A program made the translations under genes and the position numbers. Of a DNA stretch of 64,000 nt, positions 8,033 through 17,151 are shown in pieces. Position 1 is the first letter of the stretch. Each line of letters opens with the position of its first letter. The stretch covers positions 62,001-126,000 of the forward strand of contig NZ_MTBA01000001.1 in assembly GCF_002150805.1 (NCBI RefSeq). The letters run 5' to 3'. This DNA comes from Oceanospirillum sanctuarii. Its GTDB lineage: Bacteria > Pseudomonadota > Gammaproteobacteria > Pseudomonadales > Halomonadaceae. Below the pieces are notes generated by a model. That model did not search any database. It was not told the origin of the DNA and worked only from the letters and a program-made list of their open reading frames with translations.

Positions 8033-8923
8033 ATGTCATCAGCTAACCAGCCGGTATTCTGGCGTCACAGTGAATTGCCTTTTATTGAGCTGCGTATGAT
8101 CGAAGATGGTCGCAAGGTTTGTTACGCCCCTCATACCCACAAACAATGGTCGATGGGGCTGATTCTTGAAGGGCAAAGCGGCTACCAGATCCAGAAGCTG
8201 AAAGGCGAAGGCCGTGGTGAACATCAGCACACCATTCAGCAGGGCAGTATGGTGTTTATGAATCCGGATCAGGTACATGCCTGTACCGCTCTGGATGATC
8301 AGCCCTGGTCATACGGGATGTTTTATCTGGATACGGTTTGGCTGGGACAGTTGGCGCATAAGCTTGGTTTACAAGCTGATGCGCAATGGCGGGATATTCC
8401 GGTCAATCTGCTCGAAGACCCTGAGTTGTTTGAACAGGTTAAGGCTCTGGTGCAACGCCTGATGGTATCTGAATCTGAGGTTACTGAGAGGTCAGCGGTT
8501 CAGTCTCTGCAGGCAGATATTGAACAGGTGTTGAGTGAGGTGCTGCAGGTGTTGGCGGTTTGTGCTGAGGAGCGTACCGGTGATTTTCCTGCCGCTCTCG
8601 ACTCAGAACCTGTTGCCGATGCGGTTGCGGCCATCGCCCGCCAGTTGGATGAGCATCCGGAGCAGGTGCTCCCTCTTGAAGCGATGAGTCAGGGGGCGGG
8701 CATTACCCCCACCCAGCTGATCCGCGCCTTTAAAAAGCACTTTGGTTTTACCCCGCATGCTTATCAGATCAACCGCCGGATTCAGCTCGGTCAGCAGGCA
8801 CTGAAGCAGGGGCAGCCTATTGTGGAGGCGGCTTTAAGTGCAGGTTTTGCAGATCAGCCTCATTTTCAGCGGGTTTTTAAAAAGGTGCTGCAGGCAACAC
8901 CAAATCAGTACCGAATTGGCTGA
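8033..8923 (+). CDS. AraC-family transcriptional regulator
   Basis: 296 residues. The N-terminal half is a cupin-like AraC sensing domain (residues about 15-110, with HTHKQWSMGLILEGQSGY). The C-terminal hundred residues contain two helix-turn-helix motifs (AGITPTQLIRAFKKHFGFTP and SAGFADQPHFQRVFKK). AAGGAG precedes the ATG. It converges on a LysE-type exporter gene 34 bases downstream, a common AraC/LysE pairing, so control of amino-acid or metabolite export is a fair inference. The 22-bp repeats at 7941-8006 are its likely operator. Confidence 0.92.
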   Translation: MSSANQPVFWRHSELPFIELRMIEDGRKVCYAPHTHKQWSMGLILEGQSGYQIQKLKGEGRGEHQHTIQQGSMVFMNPDQVHACTALDDQPWSYGMFYLDTVWLGQLAHKLGLQADAQWRDIPVNLLEDPELFEQVKALVQRLMVSESEVTERSAVQSLQADIEQVLSEVLQVLAVCAEERTGDFPAALDSEPVADAVAAIARQLDEHPEQVLPLEAMSQGAGITPTQLIRAFKKHFGFTPHAYQINRRIQLGQQALKQGQPIVEAALSAGFADQPHFQRVFKKVLQATPNQYRIG

Positions 8924-8957
8924 AGCGAAATTGATTCAGTCTTTCGTATTTGCGCTT

Positions 8958-9599
8958 CTATCCTTCCAGAAGAATCAGCAGGCAGCTTGCGATCAGTAAT
9001 CCGGCCAGTGAGCGATTAATCACTCGCATCATGGCGGCGTTGTGAACATAGCGTCGCAGAAAAGCCCCCGCGTAAACCCAGCAGCAAAGTGACAGCCAGC
9101 AAACCGGCAGGTAAATAGCTGCGAAAATCAGCACTTCATTGAGTTCCCCTGATGCCGTATAAGCAGCGATACCCGATGCGGACGCCAGCCAGGCTTTCGG
9201 GTTGAGCCACTGCATAATAGCGCCCGTCATAAAGCCCGGTGCTTTCTGCTGATCCTGCTCGCTGATCTCACCGTTATCTTTAATCAGCAGATAACTCAGC
9301 CAGAGCAGAAAAGCGATCCCGCCCATCTGCAGTATCTGATTAAGCGCGGGGAATTGCTGCATCACCTGATACAGGCCCAGTCCCACTGCAATAAACAGCA
9401 GCACAAAGCCAAGGGTCGCCCCTGTGATAAAGATAAGTCCGACAGGTAGCTTATAGCGCGCACCGCTACTAAGCCCTACAAGGTTCACTGGCCCCGGCGT
9501 AATGGATGCCACCAACGCAAAAATGGTCATGGATGAGAGCACGGATAACTCGATTGAGCCTGCGCCTGTGAAACTGCTGAAGAAGGATAGATCCGACAT
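8958..9599 (-). CDS. LysE/RhtB-family exporter
   Basis: 213 residues with about six transmembrane helices and the family signature near the N-terminus (ASITPGPVNLVGLSSGARYK). LysE-family proteins export amino acids or related metabolites across the inner membrane; the substrate here is unknown. The start has GGAGG a few bases upstream. The gene faces the AraC-type gene tail to tail. It is about 26 residues longer at the N-terminus before the signature than its paralogue at 11436-12077. Confidence 0.9.
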   Translation of the reverse strand: MSDLSFFSSFTGAGSIELSVLSSMTIFALVASITPGPVNLVGLSSGARYKLPVGLIFITGATLGFVLLFIAVGLGLYQVMQQFPALNQILQMGGIAFLLWLSYLLIKDNGEISEQDQQKAPGFMTGAIMQWLNPKAWLASASGIAAYTASGELNEVLIFAAIYLPVCWLSLCCWVYAGAFLRRYVHNAAMMRVINRSLAGLLIASCLLILLEG

Positions 9600-9772
9600 A
9601 TTGCCTCCGATAAACGGCGTTGTTCATTAAAGAGCAGGCAGTTTGACGGTTTGCTGAGGCAAGGTATTGAACAAAATTGCAGGGTGTAATTTTCCGAACA
9701 AGCTGCAGAAAGCGGCTACGCTAGATGTATATGAATTACATTTCTTTACACTGCTGCCAAAGGTAATTTGCC

Positions 9773-11401
9773 ATGACGCTTAAGTTAAAAGCCTGGTTAC
9801 TGGTTGTCTTTATGCTGTTGTCTCTGTTCGGGATGATGCTGGTAGGGTTGTTTACGCTGCGGGAGGCCAGTGATTCGGATAACCGGGCAAGGGTTGTTCA
9901 GCTGCTGACTTCAACCTGGAGTACTGTGGTTCAGATTGAAACGCAGGTTCAACAGGGGCTGCTATCGGAAGTGCAAGGTAAAGCACTGGCTACTCAGATA
10001 CTGCGGGAAAATAAATACAGTGATTCTGAGTATGTCTACGTGGCGGATGAGAAGATGAACTTTGTCGCTACGCCGCTTGATCCTCAGCTGCACGGCACCA
10101 GTTTTCACGATTTTAAAGACGGTGATGGCAACAGTGTCGGGCAGATTCTGCTTAATGCAGTGAAATCAGGATCCGGTGGCACTGCCTGGTATGAATGGAC
10201 CCAGAAAAAAGAGGATGGCTCCATTGAGGACAAGCTATCCATCGCACGCAAGACCCCTCTCTGGGGATGGTATGTGGGTACGGGGATCGGCTTTCATGAA
10301 GTAGATGCCCGTTTCTGGGCAACAGCTCAGTGGCAGGTGGTTATCTGTCTTGTGATCTCGGTTGTGTTGGCGGGTTTGTTGCTGTTCTCGATTCGCCGGC
10401 TATTGATGATTCTTGGCGGAGAGCCGAATCAGGTACTTGCTATTGTGCAGGAAGTGGCGAACGGTGATCTGAATACATCCCGCCGTTTACCTGGTGTGAT
10501 TCCCAAGGGTTCCGTGCTGAGTGCGACCCTTAAAATGCGTAAGAATCTGGGCAAGATTATCAACCAACTTTCAGGCACAGTTAAAGAGCTGCGAGCGGAG
10601 ACGCAGGGGTCGGAACAACGCATCAGCACCATCTCCCAGGTGTTTGACAGTCAGAAGAGTGAAACGGATATGGTGGCTTCGGCCATGACTCAGATGTCGG
10701 CTTCTGCTCAATCGGTTGCTGAAAACGCTAATCTCGCCGCAGATGAAACTCACAATGCCGATGATCAGGGACGTAAAGCCAGTGCTCTGGTTTCTGAAAC
10801 CGCCGGTGCCATTGAAGATCTGGTGAAACAGGTTTATCAGGCCAGTGAAGCGATCGACTCGTTGGGCGCTGATGTGGAAAATATCGTCACCGTACTGGAA
10901 GTGATCCGTGGCATTGCTGAGCAAACTAATCTGTTGGCGCTTAATGCCGCCATTGAAGCTGCGCGAGCCGGCGAGAGTGGTCGGGGCTTTGCTGTAGTCG
11001 CCGATGAGGTGCGTTCTCTTGCGGCGCGTACACAGGACAGCACTGAAGAGATTCAGAAAATGATCGAAAACCTTCAGGCGGGTTCTCAGCGGGCGATCCA
11101 GTCGATTCAGGCTTCTACCTCTGCCAGTAGTGGCACGATGGAGCAGGCACAGAATGCACAAAATGCCCTTGGTCAGATCAGTGCCTCCCTGACCGCGATT
11201 GCGGAAATGAATCAGAATATGGCGACCTCTGCCAGTGAGCAGAATCATGTCGCGGAAGATATCGCCATGCGGATCAACACCATCGCATCCAGTGCCAGCG
11301 AAGCGTCTGAGCTGGTGGTGGCAGGCAGGGATGTATTCAGCCGTTTGGTCGTGCAGAGCGATCAGCTTGAGGAGATTGTGTCTCACTTTAAGTTCGATTG
11401 A
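9773..11401 (+). CDS. Methyl-accepting chemotaxis protein with a single Cache sensor
   Basis: 542 residues. TM1 at about 7-29; a periplasmic sCache_2-type domain with [19 protein letters not shown] and [15 protein letters not shown]2 at about 188-208; a HAMP-like linker; then a cytoplasmic signalling hairpin with the conserved tip [19 protein letters not shown]. It lacks the C-terminal NWETF-type pentapeptide, so it would need help from other receptors for CheR/CheB adaptation. sCache_2 receptors often sense small organic acids. No che genes are nearby, and AAAGG precedes the ATG. Confidence 0.93.
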   Translation: MTLKLKAWLLVVFMLLSLFGMMLVGLFTLREASDSDNRARVVQLLTSTWSTVVQIETQVQQGLLSEVQGKALATQILRENKYSDSEYVYVADEKMNFVATPLDPQLHGTSFHDFKDGDGNSVGQILLNAVKSGSGGTAWYEWTQKKEDGSIEDKLSIARKTPLWGWYVGTGIGFHEVDARFWATAQWQVVICLVISVVLAGLLLFSIRRLLMILGGEPNQVLAIVQEVANGDLNTSRRLPGVIPKGSVLSATLKMRKNLGKIINQLSGTVKELRAETQGSEQRISTISQVFDSQKSETDMVASAMTQMSASAQSVAENANLAADETHNADDQGRKASALVSETAGAIEDLVKQVYQASEAIDSLGADVENIVTVLEVIRGIAEQTNLLALNAAIEAARAGESGRGFAVVADEVRSLAARTQDSTEEIQKMIENLQAGSQRAIQSIQASTSASSGTMEQAQNAQNALGQISASLTAIAEMNQNMATSASEQNHVAEDIAMRINTIASSASEASELVVAGRDVFSRLVVQSDQLEEIVSHFKFD

Positions 11402-11435
11402 ATCGTCGAATGATCGGGGCAAGCACCTTTTAATT

Positions 11436-12077
11436 TCACAACTCACTCAAACTGAGTCGGATCGCACCGGCGATAAAGACACCGGAAAAGAGCCATTTCT
11501 GAATCTTCTGACCGGTTTGAGTGATCTTCACCCTGGCTGCTACGGCACATACGCTCGCAGCTATCATCAGATCAAAAATGATTCCTGTAATCACTAACAC
11601 GATACCCAGATAAAGGTACTGAGCCAGAACCGGTACGTGGTTGCTGCTATCCGGCTGCAGGTCGATAAATTGGGGTAGAAGCAGCGAGCAGAACATCAGT
11701 GCTTTTGGGTTGAGCAGATTGGTAAGGAAACCTCTGCGAATCGCAGCAAGACTGCGTTGGTGTTCTGAATTGATCTCTCCGGCGGTTAGTGACCCTGCTG
11801 AAAGAATTTTCCACGCTAGAAAAACCAGATAAGCCGCACCTATCCATTGAATCACGTTAAGCAGGTCCGGGTGGGCAGCCAACACAGCCGCTAGACCTAA
11901 TGCCGCTAAAAGCACATGTAAACCTCGGGCGGCTGATAATCCGGCGGATGTCATAACTGCCTGTCTGAAACCTCTTCCTGAAGCTGACGCCATAATCAAC
12001 GCCATATCCGGCCCCGGTAGCAGGTAGGCTGCGCCCAAGGTCAGGATGTAAACGGTTAGTTCGGTCAAACTGAGCAT
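11436..12077 (-). CDS. LysE/RhtB-family exporter
   Basis: 213 residues, six predicted helices, with the family signature near the N-terminus (YLLPGPDMALIMASASGRG). Predicted inner-membrane exporter of an amino acid or related compound. It is transcribed divergently from the Lrp-family regulator at 12238, sharing a 160-base promoter region. That arrangement is very common for LysE/Lrp pairs and suggests induction of export when the amino acid accumulates. Confidence 0.91.
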   Translation of the reverse strand: MLSLTELTVYILTLGAAYLLPGPDMALIMASASGRGFRQAVMTSAGLSAARGLHVLLAALGLAAVLAAHPDLLNVIQWIGAAYLVFLAWKILSAGSLTAGEINSEHQRSLAAIRRGFLTNLLNPKALMFCSLLLPQFIDLQPDSSNHVPVLAQYLYLGIVLVITGIIFDLMIAASVCAVAARVKITQTGQKIQKWLFSGVFIAGAIRLSLSEL

Positions 12078-12237
12078 GATTAACGGACTCCGGCAGGTTT
12101 TTAGTCGGAATAATTATCCCGTATGCGTCGGAAATAGGATTGCTATCTATGCTGAATCTTGCTGGTATATGGAAATTAGATTCCAATGTTTTGGATATAT
12201 TTGAAAAAGTCTTTCAGGGCGAGGTGGCAGGATTGAT

Positions 12238-12714
12238 ATGGGTATTTCGAAATCAGGGGGATTAGATGAAACGGATCGCAAAATTCTGGCCTTGTTGCAG
12301 CAGGATGGTCGCTTGACCAATGCCAAACTGGCTGAGCAGCTTAACTTAAGTGAAACCCCCTGTTGGCGACGACTGAAGCGTTTAGAAAGTGAAGGTTATA
12401 TTGAGGGTTATCAGGCACGCCTGAATCGTCACAAACTGGGGCTGGGGGTTATAGGCTTTGCTCAGGTCACTTTTGGCGATCATTCCGGGCAGGCTCCAAT
12501 CGACTTTGAACATAAGATGGCGCAGATGCCCGAGATTCTCAGTTGCCACAATGTGTCCGGGGATTGCGACTACATTCTGCAGATCGTCGCGGATGATCTG
12601 GAAAGCTACGGTGATTTTGTCAGGGATAAACTGCGTATCCTGCCGGGGATCAGCTCGATTCGTTCCAGTCTGTCGCTGAGAGAGGTGAAAGCAGGAGTAA
12701 GGATGCCGGTTTAA
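12238..12714 (+). CDS. Lrp/AsnC-family regulator
   Basis: 158 residues. The N-terminal helix-turn-helix is at about 10-60 (LDETDRKILALLQQDGR, LSETPCWRRLKRLE). The C-terminal RAM domain (about 75-150) carries the effector-binding beta sheet, including CHNVSGDCDYILQIVADD. Length is normal for Lrp-type proteins. It probably controls the divergent LysE gene in response to an amino acid; the ligand cannot be told. A GGCAGG-like site precedes the ATG. Confidence 0.92.
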   Translation: MGISKSGGLDETDRKILALLQQDGRLTNAKLAEQLNLSETPCWRRLKRLESEGYIEGYQARLNRHKLGLGVIGFAQVTFGDHSGQAPIDFEHKMAQMPEILSCHNVSGDCDYILQIVADDLESYGDFVRDKLRILPGISSIRSSLSLREVKAGVRMPV

Positions 12715-12744
12715 GGCACCTTGAGGATCGGGTTGAGGAAGGCT

Positions 12745-13239
12745 TTAAGCCTTCCTGCGAATCCCAATACTTGCTCCCACTTTATCGGGCTGTGGCCTTT
12801 TCTGATCCTGTGTGAACTGGGCGATAACCTTCTCTTCTGTTTCAGCTAGCCAGGGGGCTGATCGTCGCTGGCGCATATTCATGTGCAGCATTAGGGCTTC
12901 AAAGGCGGCGTGCTCTTCACAGGTTTCCTGATGCCACATCTGCAGATAAAGGTGCACCTTGTTGTGATCGTGATCGATCAGCTGACAGGTGATGGTGAAG
13001 TTTTCACCTTCATCGATCTCTTTAAAATAATGGGTCATGCATTGCAGAGTAAACATAGAGACCTGCTGCTTTTCACGAAATTCTGCATTCAGCCCAATAG
13101 CTTCCATAAAGCCATCTAATCCCCGGCTGAAGGCGACCACATAGTAGGCATCATTTAGATGGCCGTTGTAGTCGATCCAGTCCGGCTGAACCTTATCCCG
13201 ATAAACGACAAGGAGGTCCTTGTGGCTTTCCTGTTGCAT
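12745..13239 (-). CDS. Hot-dog-fold thioesterase
   Basis: 164 residues of the 4-hydroxybenzoyl-CoA thioesterase type, with the D-x-x-x-x-N-G-H-x-N motif seen as DWIDYNGHLNDAYYV (about residues 17-31), where the Asp is catalytic in relatives. It should hydrolyse an acyl-CoA. Relatives with this wording are annotated as betainyl-CoA thioesterase in carnitine breakdown; I see no carnitine genes beside it, so the substrate remains open. It stands alone between the Lrp gene and the bacterioferritin pair. Confidence 0.82.
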   Translation of the reverse strand: MQQESHKDLLVVYRDKVQPDWIDYNGHLNDAYYVVAFSRGLDGFMEAIGLNAEFREKQQVSMFTLQCMTHYFKEIDEGENFTITCQLIDHDHNKVHLYLQMWHQETCEEHAAFEALMLHMNMRQRRSAPWLAETEEKVIAQFTQDQKRPQPDKVGASIGIRRKA

Positions 13240-13505
13240 CAGTTTTCTCCCGATTTGTTCTTGTTTTGGGCTAAAAGCGTCTCTGTCTCAAAGGAGAATA
13301 TCACTCTTTTAAAACGAATTATTATTTAGCAATGAAAACACTTCTTGTTAATTCAAAGTGATTGATTTTATTTGGATCAAAACGCGGTTAAAAGCTAAAA
13401 CTGGTTCGTAATAAGCAGCTGAATTGTCTATAACTAGGGGAATACCCGATATCTGAACTCAGATTTAGATTCGTTAAAACAAATTCCAAAACCGAGGATA
13501 GATTG

Positions 13506-13976
13506 ATGAAAGCTGATGCAGGAGTCATCGCGGAACTGAATGCAGCGCTGAAAGGTCAGTTGACGGTGATCAACCAGACCTTCCTTCACGCCCGTATGGC
13601 AAAAAACTGGGGGCTTGAAGAGCTTAACAGCCATGAATACAAAGCCTCAATCAAATCGATGAAACTGGCGGATGATCTGATTGAACGTATTCTGTTTCTT
13701 GAAGCTCTGCCGGGTATGCAGGCACTGAACCGTTTGCATATCGGTGAGAATATCCCTGAAGTGTTGTCCGGTGACATGAAGGTGCATTCGGAAGTTCGTG
13801 ACCAGCTGCTGACCGCTATCGATGTTGCTGAGAAGGCGCAGGATTATGTCTCCCGTGATCTGCTGACGGAGATTCTGGAAGAAACCGAAGAGCAGATCGA
13901 TTGGATCGAAACTCAGCAATGGCAGATCGATAATGCTGGTATCCAGAATTATCTCGCTGCGCAGATGGAAGATTAA
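13506..13976 (+). CDS. Bacterioferritin subunit, haem-binding type without ferroxidase site
   Basis: 156 residues, start at the ATG at 13506 (GAGGA upstream). The fold and length are those of Bfr, but by alignment with E. coli Bfr the ferroxidase ligands are replaced: Glu18 is Gln, Glu51 is Ser, His54 is Leu, Glu94 is His, Glu127 is Thr and His130 is Gln. The axial haem ligand Met52 is kept. It is therefore predicted to be a structural, haem-binding subunit with no ferroxidase centre. The gene lies 11 bases before the second subunit, so the two are co-transcribed and probably form mixed 24-mers. Confidence 0.93.
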   Translation: MKADAGVIAELNAALKGQLTVINQTFLHARMAKNWGLEELNSHEYKASIKSMKLADDLIERILFLEALPGMQALNRLHIGENIPEVLSGDMKVHSEVRDQLLTAIDVAEKAQDYVSRDLLTEILEETEEQIDWIETQQWQIDNAGIQNYLAAQMED

Positions 13977-13987
13977 GGAGAAGCATC

Positions 13988-14458
13988 ATGAAAGGTAATC
14001 CAAAGGTTCTCGAACATCTCCAACTTCTGCTGAACAATGAGCTGATGGCCCGTGACCAGTACATGGCTCACGCCAACCAGTTTAAGGACTGGGGGCTGGA
14101 TAAGCTGCATGAGCGTCTGCACCACGAGATGGAAGAGGAAACTGAGCACGCCGAAGCCATTATGGAGCGCATGTTGTTCCTGGAAGCTGAGCCGGATATG
14201 AATGCTCAGGAAAAAGCCAATGTCGGTTCAGACGTTGCGACTATGTTCCGTAACGACCTGCAGGTTGAGTACGACGTAGACAAGGCACTCAAAGAAGCGA
14301 TTGCTGTATGCGAAGAAGAGCAGGACTATATCACCCGTAAAGTGCTGACCCAGCTACTGGACGATACCGAGATGGATCATGCTTACTGGCTGGAACAGCA
14401 GCTGCGTCTGATCGATATGGTAGGTATCGAAAACTACATTCAGAAGCAGATGTCCTGA
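13988..14458 (+). CDS. bfr: Bacterioferritin subunit, ferroxidase type
   Basis: 156 residues. The di-iron ligands Glu18, Glu51, His54 and Glu94 are present, as is the fourth-helix E-x-x-H pair (Glu128/His131, displaced by one residue). The haem-ligand position 52 is Thr instead of Met. This subunit should oxidise Fe(II) but not bind the interface haem, exactly complementary to the upstream paralogue. AAGGAG precedes the ATG. A strong terminator follows at 14563-14610, beyond which bfd lies on the other strand. Confidence 0.95.
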   Translation: MKGNPKVLEHLQLLLNNELMARDQYMAHANQFKDWGLDKLHERLHHEMEEETEHAEAIMERMLFLEAEPDMNAQEKANVGSDVATMFRNDLQVEYDVDKALKEAIAVCEEEQDYITRKVLTQLLDDTEMDHAYWLEQQLRLIDMVGIENYIQKQMS

Positions 14459-14562
14459 TCATCCGATCTGGCTTTGGCGAGGTAGATTGTTATTGAATGG
14501 TAGATCGTACTGAATAGCAGCTACCGCTAACAGCCGTATTAAAAAGCACAGATGAAAAACAC

Positions 14563-14610
14563 AAAACCGGATTCGCCTGATGGAGATTGTTCAGGCTGAT
14601 CCGGTTTTTT
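14563..14610 (+). terminator. Rho-independent terminator after the bfr pair
   Basis: AAAACCGGAT..GCCTGA pairs with TCAGGC..ATCCGGTTTT across a ten-base loop, followed by TTTTTT. Two central mismatches interrupt an 18-base stem. The leading A-run means it can also serve the opposing bfd transcript. Confidence 0.85.
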
Positions 14611-14642
14611 ATTGAGCTGATAACTAAAGTGTCAACTTGTCT

Positions 14643-14882
14643 TCAGGCGGCCTGCTTTTGCGGCATAGGTTCTGTTCGAGTAACAACAAGTTCTGTTGCC
14701 AGCGACGCTGCAGCTTTAAGGCGTAGCTCTTCATCGAGAATCTGTCGGGTGTCTTTCACACACATGCCGCAGCTGTGGGCGATACCCAGACTGTCGCGCA
14801 GTGCTCTCAGGTTGTGGTCACCTGAAGCGATAGCATCACGAATCTGTTGATCGGTAATTCCTGCACAAACACAAACATACAT
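14643..14882 (-). CDS. bfd: Bacterioferritin-associated ferredoxin
   Basis: 79 residues. The Bfd-type [2Fe-2S] site is visible as Cys4 and Cys6 (MYVCVCAG) with Cys38 and Cys41 (HSCGMCVKD). Bfd docks on bacterioferritin and delivers electrons that release stored iron. The last 25 residues are an Ala/Thr-rich tail not needed for the fold. Its gene faces the bfr pair tail to tail, and the Fur-like box 39-57 bases upstream predicts induction under iron starvation, when stored iron must be mobilised. Confidence 0.95.
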   Translation of the reverse strand: MYVCVCAGITDQQIRDAIASGDHNLRALRDSLGIAHSCGMCVKDTRQILDEELRLKAAASLATELVVTRTEPMPQKQAA

Positions 14883-14920
14883 GGCTGAAACATCCGTGGG
14901 TTGAACTTGATGATCTGAAT

Positions 14921-14939
14921 ATTATTGATAATCCTTATC
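14921..14939 (-). promoter_or_regulatory. Fur box upstream of bfd
   Basis: The 19-base site ATTATTGATAATCCTTATC matches the Fur consensus GATAATGATAATCATTATC at 15 of 19 positions. It lies 39-57 bases before the bfd start codon. Fur with iron should repress bfd here. The rest of the 14883-15187 gap shows no gene. Confidence 0.75.
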
Positions 14940-15187
14940 GTTTGCAAGTATGGGTGAGAATTTTTCTTGTTTGCATTCGGGATTAATTTTCATGCAAATT
15001 GTCAGTTTCAGTAATTTTTTTCCACTCATTGCTTGGTCTGTTGAGGTTTTTATCACCATTGCGCGATTAATTTGTCAGCCCATAGGGCTATCTGAATTGT
15101 GCTAGAGTTCTGCGGCTGACTTGGCTGATGCCTACGTTTGTTTCTGATGACCCATCTTGTTTCTCTCAATAGCCTGAAGAGTTTTGT

Positions 15188-16027
15188 ATGCGCGATGAAC
15201 TGTTGCTTTCCATCAATATTGAAAACCTTTTGGTCTCCCGTAACCTGAGGGGAATGCAGCAGATCCAGCCGGCATTAGAGGCTGGTTATTACCTGCGGGC
15301 AGCCCGATTGCTTCAGGCATGCACAGGCTATGTCTTAATCGGTACAGGCTTTCCTGTTATCGACACCTTTGAGACCGACGGCCCAGTGGGGGCGATCGCC
15401 CTTTATGAGACGTTGGAAAAGTCAGGTGCTAAGCCTGTTATCGTTTGCGGTCCACCAGTATCGCGAAAGCTGATGGCCGATTATCGGGTACATGAAATAC
15501 GGGTCGGCGAACATGATGCCCGGGAGCAGGAAGCACGAGAGGCGCTGAAAAGCTATCAGCCGGATCTGGTGATTTCGGTAGAGCGCCCGGGGCTTGCTGC
15601 CGATGGCGGCTATTACAGTATGCGCGGAGAATCCATCGCAGAACGTACCGCCTGCTTTGATACCTTTGTCCAGTTTGCCGATTGCCCGACGATCGCCATT
15701 GGTGATGGTGGCAACGAGATCGGCATGGGCAATGTTGCTGAAGCCTTGTCTCAGCTTGAGATCATTCCTGCAGCCACCAAAGTGGATGAGCTTCTGATTG
15801 CCGATGTTTCAAACTGGGGCGTTTATGGCCTAATCGCTTTTCTGAGCCTCTGGCGGGAAGAAGATCTGCTGGCAGGGATCGATCCCTACCGGATTCTTCA
15901 GTACCTGTCGGATCTTGGCAGTGTCGATGGTGTAACCCGGATCAACACCCTGACGGAAGATGGACTGTCACCGGAGGAAGGGGCTGATATACTGCTGCGC
16001 TTACGTCAGCTGATTGGCTTCTGTTGA
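15188..16027 (+). CDS. DUF4392 (D-glutamate cyclase-like) protein
   Basis: 279 residues of the DUF4392 family, related to the C-terminal domain of mammalian D-glutamate cyclase, which converts D-glutamate to 5-oxo-D-proline. Visible family segments are GTGFPVIDTFETDGPVGA, ISVERPG and IAIGDGGNEIGMGNV. Enzymatic activity here is inferred from the family only. It starts the group of co-oriented transport genes and lies just 26 bases before the first TAXI binding protein, which suggests that enzyme and uptake share a substrate class such as glutamate. A GAAGAG site precedes the ATG. Confidence 0.85.
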   Translation: MRDELLLSINIENLLVSRNLRGMQQIQPALEAGYYLRAARLLQACTGYVLIGTGFPVIDTFETDGPVGAIALYETLEKSGAKPVIVCGPPVSRKLMADYRVHEIRVGEHDAREQEAREALKSYQPDLVISVERPGLAADGGYYSMRGESIAERTACFDTFVQFADCPTIAIGDGGNEIGMGNVAEALSQLEIIPAATKVDELLIADVSNWGVYGLIAFLSLWREEDLLAGIDPYRILQYLSDLGSVDGVTRINTLTEDGLSPEEGADILLRLRQLIGFC

Positions 16028-16053
16028 AAAAATAATAAAAGGTGGCAGTGTTA

Positions 16054-17100
16054 ATGAGATCCGGTGTGTTGAAAAAAGGATTTTTTCTCCAGAATCTTTC
16101 TCTTAAAGCTTTAGCAGGTTCTGTAACTTCGCATAGTGCTGTGGCAGCACTGGCTTTATCTTTTCTATCGATCTCCCAAACCGCGATAGCGGATAGTCGT
16201 ATTCTTACTCTGGGCACAGGTGGCGTTACCGGGCTTTATTATCCTGCAGGTGGGGCGATCTGCCGCCTGATGAACCTGAATCGCCAGCAGCACGGTATTC
16301 GCTGCGCATTAAGGAGCACATTAGGCTCTGTTGAGAACCTGCAACAGGTGATTGCGGGTCGCTTGGATATGGGGGTTTCCGAAGCAGGTCAGCTGGATAA
16401 TGGCTATTACGGTCGCGGTGGGTTTACGCGACCTGCCAGTGAACTGCGTACTCTGGTTGGCCTTTATCCGGAACATATCTCTGTACTGGCACGAAAGGAC
16501 TCCGGTATTAAGAGTTTTGCGGACCTTAAGAACAAGCGCTTCAATCTGGGCAAAGCCGGTAGTAGCCAGCGGGTTACGCTGGATGTGCTGATGAAGGCAA
16601 GGGGCTGGCAAAAAGAAGATTTTGCCGCTCTGGAAGAGCTGGAACCGGCGCAACAGGCCAAAGCCCTTTGTGAGAACCAAATTGATGCCACTCTTTATGT
16701 GGTTGGTCACCCCAATGGCGCTATTAAAGAAGCGATTCGGGATTGTGACAGTCAACTGATCGGTCTGGAGCAGAGGGATATTGATGCCCTGATCGCCTAC
16801 AGCCCCCATTATCAACCGCTGACTTTGCCGGGTTCTCTGTACTCCTCGGAACAGGCTGATGTGAATACCGCAGGAGTCAACGCAACCCTGTTTACCCGCT
16901 CTGATCTGCCGGATGATGCCGCCTACGCTATCGTTCAATCCCTGTTTGAACAGTTTGATCAGTTCCGCCAATTGCATCCGGCTTTTGCCCCTTTAAAGGC
17001 AGAAGCGATGGCTCAGATCCCACTGGCAGCTCCCATGCATCCCGGTGCGAAACGCTACTTTATAGAGAAAGGCTGGATCGAGAAAGGCAGGATTAAGTAG
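16054..17100 (+). CDS. TAXI-family TRAP substrate-binding protein (first copy)
   Basis: 348 residues from the ATG at 16054, with AAAAGGTGG upstream; a GTG at 16042 would add four residues. A long N-terminal signal (to about residue 46, ending near AIADS) is followed by the TAXI fold: LGTGGVTGLYYPAGGAICRLMN, the ligand-region segment HISVLARKDSGIKSFADLK and ENQIDATLYVVGHPNGAIKEA. It is a periplasmic receptor for a TRAP transporter. It is clearly a paralogue of the protein at 19295 but is separated from the permease by a kinase gene on the other strand, so it may feed the kinase rather than the transporter. Confidence 0.92.
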   Translation: MRSGVLKKGFFLQNLSLKALAGSVTSHSAVAALALSFLSISQTAIADSRILTLGTGGVTGLYYPAGGAICRLMNLNRQQHGIRCALRSTLGSVENLQQVIAGRLDMGVSEAGQLDNGYYGRGGFTRPASELRTLVGLYPEHISVLARKDSGIKSFADLKNKRFNLGKAGSSQRVTLDVLMKARGWQKEDFAALEELEPAQQAKALCENQIDATLYVVGHPNGAIKEAIRDCDSQLIGLEQRDIDALIAYSPHYQPLTLPGSLYSSEQADVNTAGVNATLFTRSDLPDDAAYAIVQSLFEQFDQFRQLHPAFAPLKAEAMAQIPLAAPMHPGAKRYFIEKGWIEKGRIK

Positions 17101-17151
17101 ACTGGATTCAGTTGATAAAAGTTCGGTTGAGTAGGAAGGGCTACCTTCCTA

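Noticed and set aside
10571-11446. Long minus-strand open frame opposite the chemoreceptor gene
   Set aside because: It lies wholly on the reverse of a clear methyl-accepting protein, has no ribosome site and shows no family features; it is a shadow frame.
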